Below, piece by piece: positions 1-5,077 of a DNA stretch of 5,085 nt. Each line of letters begins with the position of its first letter. Positions within the stretch are counted from its first letter, which is position 1. Under the pieces are notes generated by a model, which was not told the DNA's origin, did no database searches, and was given only the letters and a program-made list of their open reading frames with translations. The stretch is from the NCBI GenBank assembly GCA_013695005.1, contig JACDBJ010000114.1, positions 1 through 5,085 of the forward strand. The letters run 5' to 3'. The translations under genes were made by a program, and so were the position numbers. This DNA is from Pseudonocardiales bacterium (GTDB lineage Bacteria; Actinomycetota; Actinomycetes; Mycobacteriales; Pseudonocardiaceae).

Positions 1-197
1 AATGCAGACAACGACGAGAACTGCACCCCGTGGGCCGGCCGATCCCCGGACGCGAGCAGCTCGTAGGCGGCGCGCTCGGTCAGCGAGTTGAGTTCGGCAC
101 AGCTCACGCTGCGGTCCGCCACGGACACGCGGCGGGTCGGTTCCGACTGGGCGGCAGCGGCGAGGATGTAGGGCACGGACAGGCTCACCGGAATCAT
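1..197 (-). CDS. AMP-binding enzyme (acyl-CoA ligase / adenylation domain), N-terminal fragment
   Basis: The minus strand reads open from an ATG at 197-195 off the left edge, giving 65 residues. It begins MIPVSLSVPYILAAAAQ and continues through VSVADRSVSCAELNSLTERA. This matches the start of ANL-superfamily adenylating enzymes: a short helix, a beta-hairpin of the 'x-x-x-x-D-R-x-x-T/S-Y-A-E-L' kind, then a helix starting L-N-x-x-x-x-x-A. Such enzymes activate a carboxylic acid as an acyl-adenylate before transfer to CoA or a carrier protein. The catalytic A-motifs lie outside the window, so substrate and subclass (acyl-CoA ligase, fatty acyl-AMP ligase or NRPS module) cannot be told. An alternative start is the GTG at 188-186, which has AGGA about 8 nt upstream; the ATG itself has only a weak AGG before it. 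No frameshift is visible. The gene is divergent from the interrupted gene at 306. Confidence 0.75.
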   Translation of the reverse strand, partial: MIPVSLSVPYILAAAAQSEPTRRVSVADRSVSCAELNSLTERAAYELLASGDRPAHGVQFSSLSA

Positions 198-305
198 CCT
201 GCGCGCCGAGACGCGGGAGCGGAACCGCAAATCGTGTGCAGCCGACGAGCACGGCGGCTACCGTCGCCTTCATGATCCCTCGTCACTGGATGCCGCACGT
301 TCGGC

Positions 306-607
306 ATGACGACGGTGAGCCTCCTCGGCTATCTGGTGCCCGCCGGCGATCGCGACACCGTCACACCCGTGACCGTGTTCGGCTACCCGCTGGGGCACGC
401 GTCGGCCCGAGCCGCCGCGGAATCTCGTCTGGACCAGGTCGGGCTGAGCTACCTCGCTGACCGATGGGCCCTCGAACTGCCCGGCCGGGAGGAGCCGATC
501 AGCGTCGAGATCGTCGAGGCGACGCCTGAGCTGCTTACGCGGTTAAGAGCGTCGACTTCGGCCATAACGCTGACTATGGGACCCGCATCACCCTCGATGT
601 TCCAGTC
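306..607 (+). pseudogene. unrecognised small protein, frameshifted and truncated by an insertion sequence
   Basis: From the ATG at 306, 79 residues read well (MTTVSLLGYLVPAGDRD..., ...ELPGREEPISVEIVEATPELL). After the CGG at 540-542 the coding sense continues in the -1 frame as VKSVDFGHNADYGTRITLDV plus P-V, up to 607, giving about 101 recognisable residues. Loss of one G (CGGGTT to CGGTT) near 542 would explain the break. At 608 the inverted repeat of an insertion sequence begins, so the true C-terminus is missing. I do not recognise the family. The residues suggest a small soluble alpha/beta protein; there is no signal peptide or membrane segment. No good Shine-Dalgarno lies before 306. Because of the frameshift, the downstream transposase frame becomes continuous with this gene, so an automatic caller would report one 487-residue chimera (306-1769). 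That fused protein should not be taken at face value. Confidence 0.6.
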
Positions 608-630
608 TGTGGGTGCCCGAAACTATGCAC
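608..630 (+). repeat. left terminal inverted repeat of the rve-type IS
   Basis: TGTGGGTGCCCGAAACT then ATGCAC. It is the reverse complement of 1773-1795 except at one position (A here, G in the partner). Confidence 0.85.
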
Positions 631-653
631 GGAGCCCGAAACTATGCACGGAG
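616..653 (+). repeat. exact tandem duplication of 19 bp at the left IS end
   Basis: CCCGAAACTATGCACGGAG occurs at 616-634 and again, base for base, at 635-653. The unit contains the inner part of the left terminal repeat. The right end has only one copy of the corresponding sequence. It may be a slippage duplication or a leftover of an earlier end. Confidence 0.9.
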
Positions 654-701
654 CCTGTGAGCTGCTGCTTCGTCTCAGCAGGAGCCCGGCATGATCCGCA
701 G

Positions 702-1769
702 GTGGCGCTGAAGCTGATCTACCTCATGTTCGCCAAGCTGCTGGGCTGGATGGTCCTGCGCGCCAGATCCGAGACCACCAAGGAGATCGAGATCCTCGTC
801 CTGCGCCACCAACTCGCGGTGCTCCAACGACGCACGCCCCGGCCGCGAGTGAGCTGGACCGACCGAGCTGTGATCGCCGCCCTCGCCCGACTGCTCCCGG
901 TCCGTCGCCGCCTCGGGCTGCTCGTCACACCGGCCACGATCCTGCGCTGGCACCGCGCGCTGGTGGCCCGGCGCTGGACCAGTCCGCCCGTCCAACCGGG
1001 CCGACCCGCCATCCCCGCCGCAGTGCGCGCCCTCGTTATCCGCCTGGCCACGCAGAACCCCACCTGGGGCTACCGGCGCATCCACGGCGAGCTCACTGGC
1101 CTGGGCTACCGGATCGGCGCCTGCACCATCTGGAAGATCCTGCACACCGCCGGCATCGACCCCTCACCACGACGAGCAGGGCAGACGTGGACACCGTTCC
1201 TCCGAGCGCAAGCCCACGCGATCCTGGCCTGCGACCTGTTCCATCTCGACACCATCACCCTGCGCCGGCTCTACGTCTTCTTCGTCATCGAGCATGCCAA
1301 CCGCCGCGTCCACATCCTCGGTGTCACCGCCCACCCCACCGGAACGTGGTTGACCCAGCAGGCCCGCAACCTGCTCATGGACCTCGACGACGCCGCTCGG
1401 CGCTTCGGGTTTCTGATCCGGGACCGCGACGCCAAGTTCACCGCCGCATTTGATGCGGTGTTCGCCGCCATCGACATCCGCATCATCAAGACACCGGTAC
1501 GGGCACCTCGAGCGAACGCGATCGCCGAGCGCTTCGTCGGCAGCCTGCGCCGCGAACTGCTCGACCGGATGCTGATCATCAACCGGCGGCACGCCACCAC
1601 GGTGCTGCGCGAGTACGAATCCCATTACAACCACCACCGGCCGCACCGCACTCTCGGCCAGGCCTCTCCCCTACGGCCGCTGCCCCACCACACCCCAACC
1701 GAGATCCACAACGTCCGACGACGCGATCGGCTCGGCGGACTGCTCCGCGAATATCAGCAGGTCGCATGA
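702..1769 (+). CDS. integrase-core (rve) DDE transposase
   Basis: A 355-residue protein read from the GTG at 702 (VALKLIYLMFAKLLGW...); an in-frame ATG at 726 is the alternative. The N-terminus carries a conserved helix (EILVLRHQLAVLQRR) and helix-turn-helix-like segments (PATILRWHRALVARRW; TWGYRRIHGEL...CTIWKILHTAGI) that would bind the element's ends. The catalytic core follows: Asp178 in ACDLFHLDTI, Asp241 in LIRDRDAKF and Glu276 in ANAIAERFVGSLRREL, with 34 residues between the second Asp and the Glu. YNHHRPHRTLG near the C-terminus is typical of rve transposases. All three catalytic residues are present and the frame is unbroken, so the enzyme may be active. The start lies inside the element. 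A short overlapping ORF with a good Shine-Dalgarno precedes it (691-711). The open frame extends upstream to 306 only because of the frameshift in the interrupted host gene. Confidence 0.85.
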   Translation: MALKLIYLMFAKLLGWMVLRARSETTKEIEILVLRHQLAVLQRRTPRPRVSWTDRAVIAALARLLPVRRRLGLLVTPATILRWHRALVARRWTSPPVQPGRPAIPAAVRALVIRLATQNPTWGYRRIHGELTGLGYRIGACTIWKILHTAGIDPSPRRAGQTWTPFLRAQAHAILACDLFHLDTITLRRLYVFFVIEHANRRVHILGVTAHPTGTWLTQQARNLLMDLDDAARRFGFLIRDRDAKFTAAFDAVFAAIDIRIIKTPVRAPRANAIAERFVGSLRRELLDRMLIINRRHATTVLREYESHYNHHRPHRTLGQASPLRPLPHHTPTEIHNVRRRDRLGGLLREYQQVA

Positions 1770-1772
1770 GGT

Positions 1773-1795
1773 GTGCACAGTTTCGGGCACCCACA
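1773..1795 (-). repeat. right terminal inverted repeat of the rve-type IS
   Basis: Its reverse complement reads TGTGGGTGCCCGAAACT then GTGCAC, matching 608-630 with one mismatch. It begins 3 bp after the transposase stop codon. Confidence 0.85.
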
Positions 1796-2399
1796 GCCCA
1801 GGTGCTGCCGTGGCAGGGCCGGATCGACACCGGCCCGAACTGGTCGAACGCGAAGCACCGGTTTCGGGAATTTGCTGGTCACTTCCTCAATACGGTCGAG
1901 TTTGGTCTCCTTGTCGGGGTCGTGGGACTCCTTCCAGGTGCGGGTGCGCTGGAACGACACGCGGTGCTCGCGCAGCAGTTGCCGTAGCCGCTCCCGGCTG
2001 ACGCGGACCCGCCGGTCGGGGTTATTGCTCAGGTAGGCGGCGAGCTTGCGCACGCTCCAGTGCGTGAACGGGCGCCCGAGCGCGCCGGGCCGAGTGGTGG
2101 CCGTCGAGACGACGAACGCGATGTCGTCATCGCTGATCAGGCGGGGACGGCCTCCCGCCCACTGAGGGTCCAGCGCGGCCAACCCTCGCTCATTGAAAAC
2201 GTGGACCACATCGCGGACAGTGTCCTCATCGGCAGCGACCAGCCGGGCGATAGCCGGCACCGGGGTCCCTGAAGACGACGCCATGATGATCATTGCTCTG
2301 CGGGTCCGGATCGAACCGTGCTTGCCCCGGCGCAACGATCTGGGTCAACCGCCGACCCTCGTCGTCGGTGAGCCTGCGTGCTCTGACTGGTTCCGCCAT
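1796..2399 (-). pseudogene. IS630-family transposase, two frameshifts, C-terminal half missing
   Basis: The minus strand reads from an ATG at 2399 as MAEPVRARRLTDDEGRRLTQ-IV. It then needs a one-base correction around 2331-2336 (an extra base in GTTGCG) to continue as RRGKHGSIRTRRAMIIMASS. Next come a helix-turn-helix (VPAIARLVAADEDTVRDVVH, then F-N-E-R-G-L) and a second DNA-binding segment (WSVRKLAAYL...RERLRQLLREH). A linker (RTWKESHDPDKETKLDRIEE) leads to a second one-base insertion in the T run at 1862-1864 (AAA on the coding strand). Past it the alternate frame gives RCFAFDQFGPVSIRPCHG then STWAV. The Asp of FAFDQFG (codon 1845-1843) fits the first catalytic residue of the DDE_3 domain. 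The sequence then stops at the rve-type IS, so the other two acidic residues are lost. The gene cannot make a working transposase. Family assignment comes from remembered actinobacterial IS630 proteins and is strong. Confidence 0.85.
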
Positions 2400-2520
2400 C
2401 CGACCCCACTCCCGATCCCCGACCTGATGTCGAGGTCGACAGTGAGATCAACACCGCTTCACTCGTGGGACGCTGCACGGCGTGTCACCAACCCGGTGAA
2501 CGTTCGTGGTCAACGCACTA
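1796..2520 (-). mobile_element. IS630-family element remnant, promoter-proximal half
   Basis: The retained part runs from the transposase 5' end to the break at 1795/1796. The outer boundary is uncertain. IS630 elements insert at TA, and the TA at 2519-2520, read on the minus strand as TAGTGCGTTGACCACGAACG, is a plausible end. The other end is absent, so no inverted repeat can confirm it. A 5-bp hairpin (TCACC/GGTGA, 2485-2499) and a GAACGTTC palindrome (2498-2505) sit just inside the proposed end. From 2400 to 2549 no other gene is seen. Confidence 0.5.
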
Positions 2521-2549
2521 GGCACCGCCCGGCCACCGGCTACCGCGTG

Positions 2550-2738
2550 CTAAGACCGTTGCTGCAGGATGCGGGCGTCCCCGCCCGGATAGAACAGCGA
2601 CTCGTGGCCGTCCTCCCAGCGCACCCGGTAGTGCTCCTCGTCGCCCACCCCGATCACCTCGGTGATCACACCGAGGCGTCGCCGCCGGTCCAGGGCGGCG
2701 GTCTCCACGACGATCTGGTCCCCGACGTCGGCGTGCAT
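2550..2738 (-). CDS. DUF1918 domain-containing small protein
   Basis: A complete 62-residue protein starting MHADVGDQIVVET and ending in DARILQQRS. The whole length matches DUF1918: an N-terminal G-D-x-I/L-V-V strand, a central GVITEVIG strand, then YRVRWEDGHESLFYPGGDA, the family's W-x-D-G-H-E-x-x-F-x-P-G signature. The pattern fits a small SH3-like beta-barrel. Function is unknown; it is a common cytoplasmic actinobacterial protein. The ATG at 2738 is preceded by AGGGAG with 6 nt spacing, a strong ribosome binding site, which fixes the start. It is divergent from the acetyltransferase gene at 2931, with 192 bp between. It is one of the few unbroken host genes here, which suggests the locus was recently functional. 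Confidence 0.9.
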   Translation of the reverse strand: MHADVGDQIVVETAALDRRRRLGVITEVIGVGDEEHYRVRWEDGHESLFYPGGDARILQQRS

Positions 2739-2744
2739 CGTGCG

Positions 2745-2750
2745 CTCCCT
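2745..2750 (-). promoter_or_regulatory. ribosome binding site of the DUF1918 gene
   Basis: AGGGAG on the minus strand, 6 nt before the ATG at 2738. Spacing and sequence are close to ideal and decide the start. Confidence 0.7.
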
Positions 2751-2930
2751 TCGTCTCTGATGCCGTGACGACCCGTACGTTGGCTACCGACACCGCCTTT
2801 AGTTGGCGCTCACTACCATTGTATTTCTGTCTGAGATAACCGAATGGTCTAGCGGCGATGAGGTGCGGAACTAGTCCTGACCCCGCCCCCGGGCGGCTTC
2901 CCCAGCGGGCCGTCTCGTACATACTTTCGG

Positions 2931-3439
2931 ATGGGGCAGCGGTTGGTGGTTACGCCGCGGGTGGCGACGGCGGCGGAGGCCGCCGAGGTCGCCGGCTTGC
3001 TCGATAGGTTCAAATCGGGACTACAGCACACCCAGGCCTGGGCCGGTCGTGCTTGGTCGGCGGCTGGGGCGGCTGTTGGCGGGCACTGTCGTGATCGCTT
3101 TGCTGGCAGGTGAGCCGGCCGTGGCCGGCGCGCTGCTGACCCTGGTCCCAACGTTTGGTACGAGGTCCGGTTGCCGTTCTCGACGAGCTCTATGTGGCGT
3201 TCCCGAGTTGCGCGGACGCGGGCTGGGCTCGGTGCTGCTCAGCGCCGCGGAGGCCGTAGTCCGGGAGCGCGGTGGCGACTTAGTTGAGATCAACGTCGAC
3301 GGTGAAGACATCGATGCTCGCCGCTTTTATGAACGGCACGGTTACACCAACACCGAGCGAGGCCAGGACGAGCCGCTGCTGTACTACTACCGGGATTGGC
3401 GGACGGTCCGTTGTGAAATCGGCTATTGGCAGCGGTTAG
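2931..3439 (+). pseudogene. GNAT-family N-acetyltransferase, multiply frameshifted and interrupted by IS701
   Basis: The pieces together read as one GNAT acetyltransferase, which transfers acetyl from acetyl-CoA to an amine; the substrate is unknown. From ATG 2931: VTPRVATAAEAAEVAGLLDRF. After an extra A in 3012-3014 the +1 frame gives NRDYSTPRPGPVVL then GRRLGRLLAGTVVIALLAG. A lost base near 3144-3145 leads to PNVWYE, another near 3164-3165 to PVAVLDELYVA, and a third net shift near 3196-3204 restores PELRGRGLGSVLLSAAEAVV. The R-G-R-G-L-G (3211-3228) is the acetyl-CoA pyrophosphate-binding motif A, and RRFYERHGYTNTE is the conserved motif B region. The frame runs to the IS701 target at 3436-3439. 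Joined across the element (3439 to 4856) it would end after QRLGGRCGPP at a TAG at 4876. There is no clear Shine-Dalgarno before 2931. No single frame encodes a full domain, so it is non-functional as given, unless the indels are sequencing errors. Confidence 0.8.
3436..3439. repeat. left target-site sequence TTAG of the IS701 element
   Basis: TTAG abuts the left inverted repeat; the right side has CTAG at 4852-4855. Both fit the YTAR target preference of the IS701 family, but they differ at the first base. Confidence 0.6.
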
Positions 3440-3456
3440 TACTGCAACGGCAGTTC
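3440..3456 (+). repeat. left terminal inverted repeat of IS701 element
   Basis: TACTGCAACGGCAGTTC, the exact reverse complement of 4835-4851. Confidence 0.9.
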
Positions 3457-3503
3457 GGCGTGTCGTGAGAGGCTGAGGCCTGTCCGGCGGTGATGATCAC
3501 TGC

Positions 3504-4637
3504 GTGGTGGATGTTGCTGGGTGGGGCGCGTCGTTGGATGCGGTGGTGGAGCTGATCGCGGGCCGGTTCGGTCGGGTCGAGCCGCGCCGCCGGGTCGGGG
3601 CGTATCTGCGTGGGCTGCTCGCGGGTCTGGAGCGTAAGAACGGCTGGACGTTGGCCGAGCATTCCGGTGCGGTGTCCCCGGACGGGATGCAGCGGCTGTT
3701 GCGCACGGCGGACTGGGATGTCGACGGGGTGCGCGATGACCTGCGCGGATATGTCCTGGACCAGCTCGGTGACGGCTCCGGGGTGTGGATTGTGGACGAC
3801 ACCGGGTTCATCAAGAAGGGGGTGCGCTCGGCCGGGGTGCAGCGCCAGTACACCGGCACCAGCGGAAAGATCGACAACTGTCAGCTCGGAGTGTTCCTGG
3901 CCTACGGCTCCGCGCGTGGTCGGGCCCTGGTGGATCGCGAGCTGTACCTGCCGACGTCGTGGACCGAGGACGCCGACCGCTGCGCGGTGGCCGGTGTCCC
4001 GGCTGAGGTGGGGTTCGCGACCAAGCCGCAGCTCGGCGTCGAGATGCTGGCCCGCGCGCACGCTGCCGGTGTCCTGGCCGGCTGGGTGACCGCGGACGAG
4101 GCGTTCGGGCAGAACCGGGCCTTCCGCGGCTGGCTGGCCGCCCGCGGAGTGCCGTTCGTGCTGGCCACCCGCAGCGACGACACGCTGACCTGTCCGGACG
4201 GGCGCCGCCACCAGGCCAAGAACCTCGCCCTACTCGCCGGTGAAAAGGCGTGGGAACGCCGCTCGGCCGGGCCGGGCGCGCACGGCGAGCGGCTCTATGA
4301 CTGGGCCGTCCTCACCCTGAACACCACCGCGAAGCCCGACGGACTGCCGCCCGGGTGGGGCCACTGGCTGCTGGTGCGCCGACAGATCGACCCGGCACCG
4401 GGCAAGGACCCCGAGCTGGCGTTCTACCGCTGCGCTGGCCCTGCCGCCACGCCGGTGCCGGAGCTGATCCGCGTCGCCGCAGCCAGGTGGGCGATCGAGG
4501 AGTGCTTCCAGACCGCGAAGAACGAAGCCGGTCTGGATCACTACCAGGTCCGCGGCTACCGGGCCTGGTATGCCCACATCACCCTCGCGATGCTCGCTGC
4601 CGCCTACCTCGCCGCCACCCGCACCCAGGAGGCGTAA
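3504..4637 (+). CDS. IS701-family DDE transposase, C-terminus cut by a -1 frameshift
   Basis: A 377-residue protein from the GTG at 3504 (a second GTG follows at 3507); no strong Shine-Dalgarno is visible. It opens with the family's N-terminal helical part (RRRVGAYLRGLLAGLERKNGW, with AEHSG and DGMQRLL close behind). The catalytic domain follows: Asp98/Asp99 in WIVDDTGFIKKG, Asp198 in VTADEAFGQN and Glu332/Glu333 in WAIEECFQTAKNEAGLDHYQ. These fit the DDE triad of IS701 transposases, which cut and join the element ends. The residues G-V-Q-R-Q-Y-T-G-T-S-G-K are also typical. It stops at TAA 4635-4637 after LAATRTQEA. The expected tail (KGGPT..., GLIPLSSNEIRRLL, then an Arg-rich segment) lies in the -1 frame up to 4831, so the undamaged protein would be about 442 residues. 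All catalytic residues precede the break; whether the short form works is unknown. Confidence 0.88.
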   Translation: MVDVAGWGASLDAVVELIAGRFGRVEPRRRVGAYLRGLLAGLERKNGWTLAEHSGAVSPDGMQRLLRTADWDVDGVRDDLRGYVLDQLGDGSGVWIVDDTGFIKKGVRSAGVQRQYTGTSGKIDNCQLGVFLAYGSARGRALVDRELYLPTSWTEDADRCAVAGVPAEVGFATKPQLGVEMLARAHAAGVLAGWVTADEAFGQNRAFRGWLAARGVPFVLATRSDDTLTCPDGRRHQAKNLALLAGEKAWERRSAGPGAHGERLYDWAVLTLNTTAKPDGLPPGWGHWLLVRRQIDPAPGKDPELAFYRCAGPAATPVPELIRVAAARWAIEECFQTAKNEAGLDHYQVRGYRAWYAHITLAMLAAAYLAATRTQEA

Positions 4638-4831
4638 AAGGGGGACCCACTGCCAACCACGACGGGCTGATCCCGCTGAGCAGCAACGAGATCCGTCGCC
4701 TGCTCGCCATCCTCGTCCTCGCGCCGATCGCCTGCGTCACCACCACGATCACCTGGTCGAACTGGCGACGCCGCCGACAACACCAAGCCCGCGCCTGCCA
4801 CTACCGACGCCGCGACCACCGGCCGCCGTGA
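4634..4831 (+). other. displaced C-terminal tail of the IS701 transposase (-1 frame)
   Basis: Reading from 4634 gives VKGGPTANHDGLIPLSSNE then IRRLLAILVL..., followed by an Arg/His-rich end (NWRRRRQHQARACHYRRR) and TGA at 4829-4831. GLIPL-x-x-x-E-I-R-R-L-L and the basic W-R-R-R-x-x-Q-A-R-x-x-H-Y-R-R tail are what IS701 transposases end with. The segment has no start of its own and is the tail of the gene at 3504, separated by one missing base (GCGGTAAAA to GCGTAAAA). Confidence 0.75.
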
Positions 4832-4834
4832 CGT

Positions 4835-4851
4835 GAACTGCCGTTGCAGTA
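4835..4851 (-). repeat. right terminal inverted repeat of IS701 element
   Basis: GAACTGCCGTTGCAGTA, the exact reverse complement of 3440-3456, 3 bp after the displaced tail's stop codon. Confidence 0.9.
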
Positions 4852-4855
4852 CTAG
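4852..4855. repeat. right target-site sequence CTAG of the IS701 element
   Basis: CTAG directly follows the right inverted repeat and pairs with TTAG at 3436-3439, with one mismatch. Confidence 0.6.
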
Positions 4856-4864
4856 GCGGGCGTT

Positions 4865-5077
4865 GTGGGCCGCCGTAGCGAACGAGACAATCTTGATCCT
4901 GAGTCTTCAAGACCGGATCGAGCAGAAGGTGGCGGTGCAGGCCCGGGGGAGGTAGATGTCGAAGCCGTTACGTTCTGGGACGAGGTGTGCGCCTCCGTGC
5001 CGACGCTTGACCCCGAGTCGATCGCGACGATTGCATTGGTGGTCCGCAGCATCGATCGACGACGGGCGAGCGGCTAG
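4865..5077 (+). CDS. hypothetical small protein
   Basis: An open frame of 70 residues from a GTG at 4865 to TAG at 5075-5077. I do not recognise it. The first third (SERDNLDPESSRPDRAEGGG) uses codons with many A/T third positions and looks disordered or non-coding. From about 4960 the codons become strongly GC-ending and the residues look like a folded helical segment (VTFWDEVCASVPTLDPESIA then TIALVVRSIDRRR). The real gene may therefore start later, or be a 3' piece of a longer gene. No Shine-Dalgarno precedes 4865. The strong GGGGGAGG at 4945-4952 precedes an ATG at 4956, but that ATG is in a different frame. There is no membrane segment. It lies just outside the IS701 right end. Confidence 0.4.
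   Translation: MGRRSERDNLDPESSRPDRAEGGGAGPGEVDVEAVTFWDEVCASVPTLDPESIATIALVVRSIDRRRASG

Larger units (their letters stand above)
608..1795 (+). mobile_element. insertion sequence with rve (IS3/IS481-like) transposase, 1188 bp
   Basis: The element is bounded by terminal inverted repeats at 608-630 and 1773-1795 and contains one transposase gene (702-1769) filling nearly the whole length. The ends begin TGTGGGTGCCCGAAACT, and the outermost C/G (607, 1796) also pairs. No direct target duplication is seen: the left flank ends CCAGTC and the right flank begins GCCCAG. The left flank is a host gene, the right flank an IS630 remnant on the other strand. This is not a simple insertion into a single site; an adjacent deletion or recombination between copies is the likely reason. 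Family placement as IS3/IS481-like rests on the rve-type transposase, not on a database match. Confidence 0.8.
3440..4851 (+). mobile_element. IS701-family insertion sequence, 1412 bp
   Basis: Perfect 17-bp inverted repeats lie at 3440-3456 (TACTGCAACGGCAGTTC) and 4835-4851. Each is flanked by a YTAR tetranucleotide, so the visible palindrome extends to 20 bp. Inside is one transposase gene on the plus strand, starting 64 bp after the left end. The element sits in the 3' end of the acetyltransferase pseudogene. Its ends are intact, but the transposase has a C-terminal frameshift. Confidence 0.9.

Noticed and set aside
30..275. Plus-strand 81-residue ORF at the left edge
   Set aside because: It is antisense to the AMP-binding enzyme start on the minus strand, which has clear family resemblance; the plus-strand product has none.
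616..653. Two 19-bp direct repeats as a CRISPR or iteron array
   Set aside because: There are only two adjacent units with no spacer, and they are part of the IS terminal repeat.
1164..1646. Minus-strand 160-residue ORF within the rve transposase
   Set aside because: It is antisense to the catalytic core, low in complexity, and has no recognisable motif.
2521..2549. GCCGGTGGCCGGG-like imperfect palindrome downstream of the DUF1918 stop as a terminator
   Set aside because: The stem is only about 4 bp with no T run, which is expected by chance in GC-rich DNA.
2818..2846. TACAAT on the minus strand (2818-2823), a possible -10 box for the DUF1918 gene, in an unusually AT-rich patch
   Set aside because: The best -35 candidate (TTCGGT, 15 nt upstream) is poor in sequence and spacing, so it is not strong enough to list as a promoter.
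3489..3500. GTGATGATCAC short palindrome ahead of the IS701 transposase start as an operator
   Set aside because: It is a single 5-bp half-site palindrome with no second copy, so it is too short to support.
3423..4211. Long minus-strand ORF of 262 residues opposite the IS701 transposase
   Set aside because: It is a shadow of the high-GC transposase gene; it has no family features and the plus-strand product is unambiguous.
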